A stretch of DNA of 64,000 bases from assembly GCA_043781855.1 (NCBI GenBank), contig JAYWBB010000134.1, positions 1 to 64,000 of the forward strand, given 5' to 3'. Numbering within the stretch: the first letter of the stretch is position 1; the number at the start of each line of letters is the position of its first letter. The notes beneath the pieces are model-generated. The model searched no databases. It saw only the letters and a list, made by a program, of their open reading frames with translations, and was not told the origin of the DNA. The translations under genes and the position numbers were made by a program. The DNA is from Nevskia sp043781855. GTDB taxonomy: Bacteria; Pseudomonadota; Gammaproteobacteria; Nevskiales; Nevskiaceae. Shown piece after piece: positions 35,438 to 43,851 of this stretch.

Positions 35438-36472
35438 TCATCCGACGGTTGCGGATTCCGGTTCCGGCGCATCGTTCGCGCCACCCTCACCTTCAAACTT
35501 CGTCGCCAGCATCGACGCATCGATGCCCAGCCCCCGCAGATGCGCGATGAGCGCATCGCCATGACCGTGCGTGACCAGCACGCGGCGTGCCCCGGTTTCG
35601 GCGATGGTCTTCAGCAGCGAATCCCAGTCGGCGTGATCGGACAGCACGAAGCCGCGATCGTAGGCGAGGCGGCGCTTGCCGCCGCGCACGCGCATCCAGC
35701 CGGAGGCAAAGCCCGTGGTGCAGGGATGAAAGCGCTTCATCCACGGCGTGCCGCCGGCGCCCGGCGGCGCAAGCACCAGCCGGCCCGCGAAGTTGGTGCC
35801 CTTCGGCAGATTGCCGACTGCCTCGGTCGGCAGCATCGCGATGCCGGCTGCACGGTAGACCTTGATCAGCGCCGGCATCGCACCGTGCACAAAGATCTTT
35901 TCGTCGGTATAGCGCGTCAATTCCGCGAGCACGCGCTGTGCCTTGCCGAGCGAGTAGCAGAACAGCACGGCGGCCTGGCCGTCATGCTTCGCGGCCTGCC
36001 ACCAATCGAAGATTTCGCCGGCGACGAGGTGCGCATCCGTCCAGCGGTAGACCGGCAGGGCAAAGGTGGCTTCGGTGATGAAGGTGTCGCAGCGTACCGG
36101 CTCGAACGGCGCGCAGCTGGGATCGGCGTCGCGCTTGTAGTCGCCGGAGACGACCCAGACTTGGCCGCCGGTTTCGATCCGCACCTGAGCCGAGCCGAGC
36201 ACGTGGCCCGCCGAGTGGAACGAGACTTCCGCAGCGCCGAGCCGGAAGCGCTCGCCGTAGGGCACCGGCGTGATCGCAGCACTCTTGCCGAGCCGCTCGC
36301 GCAGCAGGCCGAACCCCGGCGCTGCGCCCCAGTACTCCTGGCTGCCGCTGCGCGCGTGATCGCCGTGCGCATGGGTGATGACGGCGCGCGGTACCGGCTT
36401 CCAGGGATCGATGTAAAAGTCTCCAGCCGGGCAATAGAGCCCTTCGGGCCGCACCTGAACAAGATCGCTCAT
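35438..36472 (-). CDS. Ligase-associated DNA damage response exonuclease (MBL fold)
   Basis: A metallo-beta-lactamase/beta-CASP-type nuclease of 344 residues, the TIGR04122 partner of the ligase-associated system. The metal motif is 'THAHGDHA' near residue 35, with further metal ligands in 'HSAGHVLGSAQ', 'SGDYKRD' and 'LSDHADWD'. I chose ATG 36472, 33 codons inside the open frame, because it overlaps the waaA stop as ATGA and begins the family N-terminus 'MSDLVQVRPEGLYC'. Coupling to waaA upstream suggests shared transcription. Downstream the DUF4011 gene separates it from the ligase. Confidence 0.9.
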   Translation of the reverse strand: MSDLVQVRPEGLYCPAGDFYIDPWKPVPRAVITHAHGDHARSGSQEYWGAAPGFGLLRERLGKSAAITPVPYGERFRLGAAEVSFHSAGHVLGSAQVRIETGGQVWVVSGDYKRDADPSCAPFEPVRCDTFITEATFALPVYRWTDAHLVAGEIFDWWQAAKHDGQAAVLFCYSLGKAQRVLAELTRYTDEKIFVHGAMPALIKVYRAAGIAMLPTEAVGNLPKGTNFAGRLVLAPPGAGGTPWMKRFHPCTTGFASGWMRVRGGKRRLAYDRGFVLSDHADWDSLLKTIAETGARRVLVTHGHGDALIAHLRGLGIDASMLATKFEGEGGANDAPEPESATVG

Positions 36473-37758
36473 GCGCGCCCCGGATGCTGTTCGAGCACGG
36501 CAAGCAGACGCTCCAGCGCGCCGCGATTGCCGGCGACGGCGTGTTCGCCGGCTGCGCCCATGACGCGACACTGTGCTTCATCGCTGAGCAGCTCGCCGAT
36601 TTCCGCGGCCAGCGACGGCGCATCGGCGATCTCGATCGCCGCGCCGCGTTCGAGCAGCAACTCGCGCGCCGCGACGAAGTTGTGCATATGCGTTCCGAAC
36701 AATACCGGCAAACCGAGCGCGGCCGGCTCCAGAATATTGTGACCGCCGACCGGCGCGAGGCTGCCGCCGACGAAGGCGACGTCAACAGCGGCGAGGTACA
36801 GGAACATCTCGCCCATGCTGTCGCCGAGGAAGACCTGCACCGCTCCGAGCGCCTGGGGATGGCCGGCATGGTCGAGTGCGGCGAGACGGCTGCGGCGCTC
36901 GGCCGGCATGCCGGTTTCCTCGATCAGGCGCCAGACCTCATCGAAGCGCTGCGGGTGGCGCGGCACCAGGATCAGCAGTGCGGCGGGCAGCAGTTCGAGG
37001 AGTGCTGAGTGTGCGGCCAATGCAGCCGCCTCTTCGCCGGCATGCGTGCTGACGGCAATCCAGACCGGGCGCTCGCCGAAGCGCGCGCGCAGCGCAGACC
37101 CTTCCGAGAGTTGCCCCGTCGGCACCGCTAGGTCGAATTTGAGATTGCCGATGACGCCGACGATGTTGTGCGGCGCGCCCAACGCGCGAAAACGTTCGGC
37201 GTCGTCCTCGCTTTGTGCGGCGATCGCAGCGCAATGCCGCAGCGTGTGGCTAACGAAGGAGCGCACCCGCGAATACCCTGCGAACGAGCGCGGCGACAGA
37301 CGCGCGTTGGCGATGATCAGTGGGATGCCGCGCCGCGCGCAGGCAGAAAACAAGTTCGGCCAGAGTTCGGTTTCCATGACCACGAGCTGGGCCGGCCGCA
37401 CGCGCCCCAGAAAACGCGCGACGGCAGCGGGCAGATCGTAGGGCGCATACGAGTGATGGACGCGCGCGCCGAACGCCGCCGTGATGCGCGCCGAGCCGGT
37501 GGGTGTGGTCGTCGTGACCCAGACGCGGCCGTCGCCGTGGCGAGCGAGCAGCGCTTCGATCAGCGGCTGTGCGGCGAGCGACTCGCCGACCGACACCGCA
37601 TGCACCCAGACTGCCACGCCGGGCTCCGCCTCCGGCACGAAGCCGAAGCGCTCGCCGATGCGGCTGCGGTATTCCGGCAGCTGCCGGCTCTTCCAGATCA
37701 GGCGCAGCAGCACGAACGGTGCGACGAGGTAGAGCAACAGGGTGTAGAGCAGGCGCAT
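36469..37758 (-). CDS. waaA: 3-deoxy-D-manno-octulosonic acid (Kdo) transferase WaaA
   Basis: An inner-membrane glycosyltransferase (GT30) of 429 residues that adds Kdo to lipid IVA in lipid A-core synthesis. It has an N-terminal membrane anchor ('LLYTLLLYLVAPFVLLRLIW'), the N-domain motif 'WVHAVSVGESLAA' with the catalytic Glu, 'METELWPN', and the C-domain donor site 'GGSLAPVGGHNILEPAALG'. It is divergent from the lpxL-like gene across 51 bases, so the two promoters share a very short region. The exonuclease gene follows with a 4-base overlap. Confidence 0.94.
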   Translation of the reverse strand: MRLLYTLLLYLVAPFVLLRLIWKSRQLPEYRSRIGERFGFVPEAEPGVAVWVHAVSVGESLAAQPLIEALLARHGDGRVWVTTTTPTGSARITAAFGARVHHSYAPYDLPAAVARFLGRVRPAQLVVMETELWPNLFSACARRGIPLIIANARLSPRSFAGYSRVRSFVSHTLRHCAAIAAQSEDDAERFRALGAPHNIVGVIGNLKFDLAVPTGQLSEGSALRARFGERPVWIAVSTHAGEEAAALAAHSALLELLPAALLILVPRHPQRFDEVWRLIEETGMPAERRSRLAALDHAGHPQALGAVQVFLGDSMGEMFLYLAAVDVAFVGGSLAPVGGHNILEPAALGLPVLFGTHMHNFVAARELLLERGAAIEIADAPSLAAEIGELLSDEAQCRVMGAAGEHAVAGNRGALERLLAVLEQHPGRA

Positions 37759-37809
37759 TCGGCAAGGATGGCGGGCCGATGCCGGGCGCGCAACGGTAAA
37801 CTGCTATGG

Positions 37810-38766
37810 ATGATCACCGCACGCTCCTCCGGCTTCGTGCCGACGCCGGCTCGCCAGCCTTTGCCGCGCGCGCTGCTGGCGCCGCGCTGGTGGCCGGCAT
37901 GGCTGGCGCTCGGCTGCGCGCGGCTGCTCTGCGCGCTGCCGATCCGCTGGCAGCAAGCGCTGGGTGCAGCACTCGGGCGCCTGTTCGGACGCGCGGCGCG
38001 TGGCCGGCGGCGCATCGTGCGGGTCAATCTGCAACTGTGCTTTCCCGAACTCGACGCGATGGCGATCGAAGCGCTCGCGTCCGCGCATTTCGAGGCACTC
38101 GGCATGGGCTTGTTCGAAGCCCTGCAATGCTGGTTCGCGCCGGATGATCGCCTGCAGCCGTTCGTCGAAGTTTTCGGCATCGAGCATCTCGACAAAGCAC
38201 AAACCGACGGCCACGGCGTGCTGCTGCTGACCGGCCACTTCACGACGCTGGAGATTGCCGCGCGCCTGTTGTGCATGACCGCCCGACCCTTTCACGCGAT
38301 GTACCGGCCGGCCGACAACCCATTCGCCGACTGGCTGATGCGGCGCATGCGCGAGAAGCGCTCGGGCCTGGTGGCGCTGCCCAAGGACGATCTGCGCGCA
38401 CTGATCCGCGCGCTGCGCGTCGGTGGCGCGATCTGGTACGCGCCGGATCAGACGCTCGAAGTACCCGGTGCGGCCTTCGTGCCTTTTTTCGGCGTGCCCG
38501 CGCTGACGCTGACCGCCACTTCACGTCTCGCGCAGATGGGCCGCGCGCGCGTTGTGCCGTTCTTCCCGGAACGCCGCAACGGCCAGTATCGCATCACGAT
38601 CCAGCCGGCGCTGGAAAATTTCCCGAGCGGCGATGACGTCGCCGATGCTGCGCGCATCAATGGCCTGCTCGAAGACGCGATCCGCCGCTGTCCGGAGCAG
38701 TATTTCTGGATTCACCGCCGCTTCAAGCATCGCCCGCCCGGCGCGCCGGATGTTTATGCCCAGTAA
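37810..38766 (+). CDS. LpxL/HtrB-like lipid A acyltransferase
   Basis: A lysophospholipid-acyltransferase-family protein of 318 residues, as in LpxL/LpxM enzymes that add secondary acyl chains to Kdo2-lipid IVA. The acyltransferase motif is 'TGHFTTLEIAARLL' (H-x4-E), followed by 'MYRPADNP', 'KDDLRALIRALRVGG' and 'WYAPDQ'. An N-terminal hydrophobic segment with 'RWWPAWLALGCARLLCALPI' anchors it to the membrane. The start is ATG 37810; the upstream open frame is a shadow of waaA. LpxL and LpxM cannot be told apart from motifs alone. Confidence 0.9.
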   Translation: MITARSSGFVPTPARQPLPRALLAPRWWPAWLALGCARLLCALPIRWQQALGAALGRLFGRAARGRRRIVRVNLQLCFPELDAMAIEALASAHFEALGMGLFEALQCWFAPDDRLQPFVEVFGIEHLDKAQTDGHGVLLLTGHFTTLEIAARLLCMTARPFHAMYRPADNPFADWLMRRMREKRSGLVALPKDDLRALIRALRVGGAIWYAPDQTLEVPGAAFVPFFGVPALTLTATSRLAQMGRARVVPFFPERRNGQYRITIQPALENFPSGDDVADAARINGLLEDAIRRCPEQYFWIHRRFKHRPPGAPDVYAQ

Positions 38767-39784
38767 ATTCAGGGTCGATGTCGTGAACCCCTGGGGCCGC
38801 GACGCACCGGTCGACTGGCAGGGTGGCCTCACCCCGCCGGAAGCACCCGGCCATCCGCCGATCAACTACTGGGCCTGGGCGGCGGCGACGCGCGGCCGAT
38901 TCCATAAGATGCCGGACACGGTCGAGGGCGACGCCGATGCCGTCGTTGTCCTGCTGCGCTGGCGCGGGCTGACCAACCTGCGCGCGGTGCGGCAGCTCAA
39001 GGCGCGCGGCCTGCGCGTGTTCGTGAGCTGGAAGGAAAGCGGCGCGGCGCAGATCGAAAAACAGTTGCGCTGGCCCTGGCGGCGCAGTGCGCTGCGCAAG
39101 GTCCTGAAAATCGCCGACGGCGCGATCGCGACCACGGAGCCGGGCCTCGCGCACTACCGCGAATACGGCTTGCCGGCAGAGCGCGTGCATTTCATCCCGA
39201 CGCCGTATCCATTCGATCAGCCGGGCTGGGATTTCGCGCTGCCGCTGCCGGAACGGAGCGGCATCCTCGTCGGCAGCCGGCAGTTCGATGTCGCCGCACG
39301 CCGCCACGCCGAGGCCCTGACGCTCGCCGGCCGCGTGGCGCGCGCGGCGGGCTGCGGCGTCACTGTGTTCAATCTCGATGGCGAAGCCGGTCGTGCGCAC
39401 GTCACCGCACTGCTCGGCGAGGTGCGCGCGCTGCGCTGGATCGAACGCCGTCTCGCCTATCCGGATTATCTGCGCGAGATGGCGCGCCACCGCATCGTCG
39501 TGCAGCGCGATGCGGGCTGGGTCCCGGGACAGGTCGCGGGCGATGCACTGCTCTGCGGGCTGGTCAACGTCGGCGGCAACGGTGCGGTGCAGCGGCTGGC
39601 GTTTTCGCAAACGTCAGAGCCGGAGCACCACACCGAAGCGCTGTTCGAGAGCGCGTCGAAGCTGCTCACTGACGATGCGCACTATCTCTTGGAAGCTCGG
39701 GAAGCGCGCACGCTGGCGCACACCGCAGGCCTCTCGTTCGAAAGTTCGCGCCGGCTGCTGACGCAGCGTCTGACCGCTTTCTGA
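38756..39784 (+). CDS. Putative GT-B-like glycosyltransferase, function unassigned
   Basis: A 342-residue protein overlapping the acyltransferase gene by 11 bases. I do not recognise the family with certainty. The two-domain pattern looks GT-B-like: an N-terminal half with 'DAVVVLLRWRGLTNLRAVRQL', then a linker 'VHFIPTPYPFDQPG', then a C-terminal Rossmann-like half with 'SGILVGSRQFDVAARRH' and a donor-site-like 'DYLREMARHRIVVQRDAGW' leading to 'PGQVAGDALLCGLVNVGG'. The neighbours (waaA, lpxL-like, waaC 5 kb on) suggest an envelope polysaccharide or LPS role, which is inference. Confidence 0.6.
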   Translation: MPSKFRVDVVNPWGRDAPVDWQGGLTPPEAPGHPPINYWAWAAATRGRFHKMPDTVEGDADAVVVLLRWRGLTNLRAVRQLKARGLRVFVSWKESGAAQIEKQLRWPWRRSALRKVLKIADGAIATTEPGLAHYREYGLPAERVHFIPTPYPFDQPGWDFALPLPERSGILVGSRQFDVAARRHAEALTLAGRVARAAGCGVTVFNLDGEAGRAHVTALLGEVRALRWIERRLAYPDYLREMARHRIVVQRDAGWVPGQVAGDALLCGLVNVGGNGAVQRLAFSQTSEPEHHTEALFESASKLLTDDAHYLLEAREARTLAHTAGLSFESSRRLLTQRLTAF

Positions 39785-39836
39785 GACCGGGTTCTCGACA
39801 AACCCGGCCGAAAGCGGTTCTTCGGCACTATTCAGG

Positions 39837-39865
39837 TTGACAGTCCGGTTTCACACGCCTAGCTT
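39837..39865 (+). promoter_or_regulatory. Candidate sigma-70 promoter for the unknown cassette
   Basis: A consensus -35 box TTGACA at 39837-39842 stands 17 bases before TAGCTT, a weak -10 match. It is 102 bases before the first gene of the cassette, in the only gap (182 bases) between it and the preceding gene. A 7-bp hairpin at 39788-39807 (CCGGGTT/AACCCGG), just past the glycosyltransferase stop, may separate the two transcripts. Confidence 0.35.
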
Positions 39866-39966
39866 CAAACCCCTGAAGCGCTCGGGCTTTCACCCGATGC
39901 AGAAAGTCTCCCGCTTCAAGCGAAGGGTGGCGGCCGGATTTCAAAGACCGCGATGCGGAGACGGTC

Positions 39967-40344
39967 ATGGCGGTGAACACCTATCTGGTGCACTTGCGCG
40001 ATCACGCTCACGATGACGATTCGGCGCGCGAGTCGGTCGCGGAACTGATCCATCGCGTTGGCGGCTTCATCCTCATGGCGACCAATGCCGGCTCCCTGAT
40101 TGCCGCGTACGACGAACAGTACGCCGGCCTGCTCAGCGGCCATCGTTCGGTCGCGTTCACCAGCGGCGTATCCCTGAACCTGCAAGGCGAGGCCGCCGAA
40201 AAACTGCGCGCGATGTTCGCGCACAACATCGCGGCGCAGCTGGCGGCGCGCGGTGTGGAAGCCGCGCCGACAGCGCCGTCATTGCCCCCGAATTCCCTGC
40301 CGGCCGGCTACCGGCCGCTGCGCTGGCGCGAACGTTTCGCCTGA
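39967..40344 (+). CDS. Small protein with inhibitor-I9-like pattern, first gene of the unknown cassette
   Basis: A 125-residue protein without signal peptide or cysteine. I do not recognise a named family. The first 80 residues alternate strand and helix in a way that recalls protease propeptide/inhibitor I9 domains: 'NTYLVHLRDHA' strand, 'ESVAELIHRVGGFILMA' helix-strand, 'SLIAAYDEQYAGLL' and 'RSVAFTSGVSLN'. The C-terminus is Pro-rich ('PTAPSLPPNSLPAGYRPL'). It lies 73 bases before the next gene, same strand. The I9 comparison is by eye only. Confidence 0.6.
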   Translation: MAVNTYLVHLRDHAHDDDSARESVAELIHRVGGFILMATNAGSLIAAYDEQYAGLLSGHRSVAFTSGVSLNLQGEAAEKLRAMFAHNIAAQLAARGVEAAPTAPSLPPNSLPAGYRPLRWRERFA

Positions 40345-40417
40345 ACATCCTTCTTCATTTCTTCTGTACGAGGTTCACCCACCCCACACCGGCATCGCGG
40401 TATATCAGGAGACGACC

Positions 40418-41074
40418 ATGAGCATCGGCCAGGAGCTGTTGAACGTTCCCTTCCCGGAAATGATCTTCAAGATGGCGAACGCCATCGCCCAGGGTCAGCG
40501 ACGACTCGACAAGACCTCGCTCGACACGGCATTGGCGCTCGCCAAGGCGCGGGTCAACGTCATTCCGGACATCTTCGAGATCGTCGAAACGCAGAAGCTT
40601 TCCGACGCCGCCGCCGGTGCCTTGCCCGGCACCGCCGGCGACACCGAGACGATCAAGGTCAGCAGTGTCGCCGGCAAGCCGATCGCCATGACGCTGCTGC
40701 AGGCGGGCATCCTGCCGACCTTCTACCAGTTCACCGAATCGCTGATCGAAGTGAAGATTTCGATCTCGCACCACAGCTCGTTCACCAGCGAGTTCGAGGT
40801 CGGTGCCGAGTTCGAGATCAAGACCGAGGCCGAAGCGCACGGCGGCCTGTTCGGCTTCGGCGCATCCGGGTCGGTATCGACGACGTTCGCCTCGCACGTC
40901 AACTACAAGAGTGCTTCCACCTATTCGTACTCGGCCGAAGGTTCGAGCCTGCTGCGAACCACGCTCAAGCCGGTGCCGCCGCCGGCGCGCATCGTGCCGC
41001 GCATCGTGACCGTGGACGCGACCCCGCTCACGGCGGTGCCGCCCGGCCCGGTCAAGGTCACGTTCGGCGTGTAA
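40418..41074 (+). CDS. Unknown cassette protein A (helix + 'LPTFYQFTE' + 'GSSLL' family, long form)
   Basis: A 218-residue protein of unknown function with no signal peptide. An N-terminal helix 'MSIGQELLNVPFPEMIFKMA' continues into 'IAQGQRRLDKTSLDTAL'. A strand block 'LPTFYQFTESLIEVKISIS' starts at residue 99. Then comes a Gly/Ser/Thr-rich segment with alternating acidic strands (residues about 118-165) that the smaller paralogues lack or shorten, then 'YSAEGSSLLRTTLKPVPPP' near 171-189. The same blocks recur in the genes at 42846 and 43468. AGGAG precedes the ATG by eight bases. The pattern suggests an assembling cytoplasmic protein, but this is speculation. Confidence 0.7.
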   Translation: MSIGQELLNVPFPEMIFKMANAIAQGQRRLDKTSLDTALALAKARVNVIPDIFEIVETQKLSDAAAGALPGTAGDTETIKVSSVAGKPIAMTLLQAGILPTFYQFTESLIEVKISISHHSSFTSEFEVGAEFEIKTEAEAHGGLFGFGASGSVSTTFASHVNYKSASTYSYSAEGSSLLRTTLKPVPPPARIVPRIVTVDATPLTAVPPGPVKVTFGV

Positions 41075-41080
41075 AGGCTC

Positions 41081-42796
41081 ATGCGGACCGGTGGCGCTGC
41101 TGCCGGTCCGTCGCCAATAGTTCCCACGGCCATGCCGTCGATCGATTCCCGTCGCAGCGCGCGCCAGCAGGCGCGCGAAGACGCCGCTGCCCGCGAACGG
41201 GCACAGAGCCGCGCAAGGGCCGAGCAGGCGGCGCGCGAAGTGCAGGCTCGCCGCGCTGCTCAGCGTGAGGTGGTGCGGCGCGAAGCGCTGGAACTGGCAC
41301 GGCAACTCGACGAGGCCGCAGCGGCGCGGCAGCGTCTGCTGGAGCGGCTGCGCGAAGCGCTGGCGCGGACGCGGGCGCTCGAACGGCGCGAAGCGCGGCG
41401 TCGGGAATCTAAGGCACCGGCGCAGAAGGCCGACAAGACGACGGACGTGGTGCGAGCGGCGCCCGACCGGCCGTCGTCGAGATTCCCGGCACCGATACCG
41501 GCGCGCAACGGGAAGCCCGAAGTGAAGCGTTCCAGCCCGCCGTCGGACCGGCCGGCTCGTATCGATACGAGACCCCCGGAGCGGTCACCGATTGCCGCGC
41601 GCGGCCCGGACAAATCCGCGCGCGGGGACCGTGCTCAAGGACAAGACAGCGGCCGTCCGCAGGTCGCGGCTGCGCATCCGGATGCAGTCAAAGCCCGCGA
41701 GCCGGCGCGCAGTTCGGTGCGTGCGGAAGCGGCTCGCGCCGAGACGAAAACGGCGCGTCGCCGCGACGACCGGAGTCGCGAAAAGGCGCGGCCCGAACGA
41801 TTCGCCGCATCGGCGCGTCCCGATATCCGCGCGTTGACTTCGGATCGGGAGCGGCCGGCGCGCGAAGCGGCCTCGGCCGGCTCGGCAACGCCACGCCCGG
41901 ACTTCGCGCGGCCCACGCCAGCGCGCCGCGATACCCCTGCGAGCGTGCGCGCCGAGCCGTCGCCGGGCCCGACGCGCGGCGTGCTCGAATCGCGTCTGAG
42001 CAGCGGCGTGCTGTCCGGCGCGTTGCCCTGGCTGGTCACACGCGGCGCACGGCTGATGACGGTCGATGGCGATACGCTGGTGCTGCACGGCGTCAACGCG
42101 CAGTCCTTCGGAACGGTCCTGCCGGGCTGGCCACTCAATATTGTCAGAGTGGTCGTGACACCGGACTTGCCGACCGCCGACGCGATGATGACGACCGCCG
42201 ACGCCGCGATCGCGCGCAACGCCGCGCACGGCGCCTACACCTTGTTCGCGCTGCGGCTGACGGCCAGCGCCGTCGCCGATCCGGCCGACGATCCGCTGAC
42301 GCTTCTCGCCAACCGCTACGTCGATGAACCTGCCGTACTGTTCGCGCTGGCACCCCCGTCCGGGGTCGCGAACGAGCGCGGCCTGCTGCTCCTGCAAAAC
42401 GCGCTGGCGCGCCTGCGCGCGGTGCATCCGCGCTCGCTGGCGATGATCGAAGGGGAGTCGCTGATCGAGGACGCACCGGCCTGGCCGGTGCGCAACTTCG
42501 ACGGCGACGGGCCGATCCCCAATCTTGTCTACGGTGCGCCGCTGGTGGCGAATGGCCTCGGCCGGCTGCTGATGCTGGCGCGCCACTTGCCGATGGTGCT
42601 GCCCGACTGGCCGCCGCCCGGCGCCGGCCTGCGCGCCGAGGCCGTACTCGGCAGCCTCGGCTCTGCGGCCATCGGCTGGACTGCAGCACTGCCCGCCAGC
42701 GGTTCCTGGCGTGACGCCAACGCCGACACGCGCACCGTGCAGCGCGCTCTGAGCCTCGCCGCGATCTGGGACGCGACACTGCCGCGCGCGGCCTGA
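41081..42796 (+). CDS. Coiled-coil/low-complexity protein with a GH5-like domain lacking its catalytic motif
   Basis: A 571-residue protein. Residues about 20-115 form an Arg/Ala/Glu-rich coiled coil, and 115-310 are a Pro/Arg/Ala-rich linker. From about 318 a TIM-barrel glycoside hydrolase (GH5-like) layout begins, with 'LMTVDGDTLVLHGVNAQSF' as in cellulase-type enzymes. The block where GH5 enzymes carry the acid/base 'NEP' reads 'YVDEPAVLFALAPPSG', so the catalytic Glu is absent. No signal peptide is seen. ATG 41081 follows the previous stop by six bases; ATG 41132 is an alternative start. It may be a non-catalytic carbohydrate-binding or structural protein. Confidence 0.65.
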   Translation: MRTGGAAAGPSPIVPTAMPSIDSRRSARQQAREDAAARERAQSRARAEQAAREVQARRAAQREVVRREALELARQLDEAAAARQRLLERLREALARTRALERREARRRESKAPAQKADKTTDVVRAAPDRPSSRFPAPIPARNGKPEVKRSSPPSDRPARIDTRPPERSPIAARGPDKSARGDRAQGQDSGRPQVAAAHPDAVKAREPARSSVRAEAARAETKTARRRDDRSREKARPERFAASARPDIRALTSDRERPAREAASAGSATPRPDFARPTPARRDTPASVRAEPSPGPTRGVLESRLSSGVLSGALPWLVTRGARLMTVDGDTLVLHGVNAQSFGTVLPGWPLNIVRVVVTPDLPTADAMMTTADAAIARNAAHGAYTLFALRLTASAVADPADDPLTLLANRYVDEPAVLFALAPPSGVANERGLLLLQNALARLRAVHPRSLAMIEGESLIEDAPAWPVRNFDGDGPIPNLVYGAPLVANGLGRLLMLARHLPMVLPDWPPPGAGLRAEAVLGSLGSAAIGWTAALPASGSWRDANADTRTVQRALSLAAIWDATLPRAA

Positions 42797-42800
42797 CCCC

Positions 42801-42830
42801 GAACGAACGAACGAACGAACGAACGAACGA
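42801..42830 (+). repeat. (GAAC)7 tetranucleotide repeat abutting a ribosome binding site
   Basis: Seven perfect GAAC units plus GA fill the gap between the stop of the GH5-like gene (42796) and the AAGGAG ribosome site at 42831-42836 of the gene at 42846. Copy-number change by slippage would alter spacing or leader structure but not the reading frame. Confidence 0.95.
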
Positions 42831-42845
42831 AAGGAGAACGCAGCC

Positions 42846-43436
42846 ATGGCCATCGGACAAGAACTGCTCGACATCCCCATCGCCGACATGGTCAGTAACC
42901 TGGCGAGCGCGGTGGCCGAGGGCCAGATGGCACTCGACAAAGCCTCGATCGCGACACTCAAATTCCTGATCGACGACGCCAATGCGATCGGCCTGATTCC
43001 GGAGATTGCGGAGATCGTGCAGAAGGTCACGCGACCAGTCGATGTCGGCACGCTCGGAGCGCCGAACGTCATCGACATCGACTCGATCGAGGTACGCACG
43101 GAAGCCGCCGCGCCGGTCAAGACGACCCTCCTGCAGGCCGGTATCCTGCCGACGTTCTACCAGTTCACCGAGGCGCTGATCGAGGTGAAGCTGTCGATCA
43201 CGATGAAGCAGAACAGCGAGACCGATGCCGCCGCGCGACCCGGCCGGCCGCGCATTCTCGCGTTCGCCTCGCCGGTGAACTACCGCACCCGAAGCACTTA
43301 TTCCTACGACGCGCAGGGTTCGAGTTTGCTGCGCATCACGATGCGGCCGGTGCCGGCGCCGTCCGGGCTGTTGCCGGACATCCTGACCATCAACACGCTC
43401 GGCGCGACCCCAGTCGTGACCCGCAACGATCGGTAG
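42846..43436 (+). CDS. Unknown cassette protein B, paralogue of protein A
   Basis: A 196-residue protein clearly related to the one at 40418. It shares the N-terminal helix 'MAIGQELLDIPIADMVSNLA' and 'EGQMALDKASIATLKF', the block 'LPTFYQFTEALIEVKLSI' from residue 101, and 'YSYDAQGSSLLRITMRPVPAP' split across about 152-172. It lacks the long Gly-rich middle segment of protein A. No signal peptide, membrane segment or cysteine is present. An AAGGAG site lies directly after the GAAC repeat, so expression may depend on repeat number. Function is unknown. Confidence 0.72.
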   Translation: MAIGQELLDIPIADMVSNLASAVAEGQMALDKASIATLKFLIDDANAIGLIPEIAEIVQKVTRPVDVGTLGAPNVIDIDSIEVRTEAAAPVKTTLLQAGILPTFYQFTEALIEVKLSITMKQNSETDAAARPGRPRILAFASPVNYRTRSTYSYDAQGSSLLRITMRPVPAPSGLLPDILTINTLGATPVVTRNDR

Positions 43437-43467
43437 ACCCTAGCAGACCTGACCACCGGAGCCCGAC

Positions 43468-43836
43468 ATGAGCGGCGAAGTGAACGTCAACGAAATCCTG
43501 ATCACGCCGGTGACGACGATGATCCGCGAGCTGAGCCAGAGCATCGCCGATGCCCAGATGCAGCTCGACGCGGCGGCACTGGTCACGCGGAAGAACCTGC
43601 CGCCGGAATTGAGCGCGGCCGGCTACGAGCCAACCTGGTATCAGATTCCGGAGGCCCAGGTCGAACTGAAGATGGCGGTGCACTACGAGCGCACGAACGA
43701 TGCCGGGCCGGTCCGCGTCTGGATCACGCCGTTCAACGCCAAGTACCGCAACACGCTGAGCTACACCGCCGATGGCTCCAGCACGCTGAAGCTGCGCATC
43801 GTGCCGGTGCCGCCGGCCGTGACCACCGGCAATTGA
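43468..43836 (+). CDS. Unknown cassette protein C, short paralogue
   Basis: A 122-residue shortened relative of the two preceding proteins. The N-terminal helix 'ILITPVTTMIRELSQSIADA' with 'QMQLDAAAL' corresponds to their helix. 'YEPTWYQIPEAQVELKMAV' (from residue 53) corresponds to the 'LPTFYQFTE' block. 'YTADGSSTLKLRIVPVPP' closes the protein like the others. The middle acidic segment is missing. It lies 31 bases after protein B and 15 before the next gene, same strand. Function is unknown; a common fold with different lengths suggests subunits of one assembly. Confidence 0.7.
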   Translation: MSGEVNVNEILITPVTTMIRELSQSIADAQMQLDAAALVTRKNLPPELSAAGYEPTWYQIPEAQVELKMAVHYERTNDAGPVRVWITPFNAKYRNTLSYTADGSSTLKLRIVPVPPAVTTGN

Positions 43837-43851
43837 ATCAGGAGCACGACC

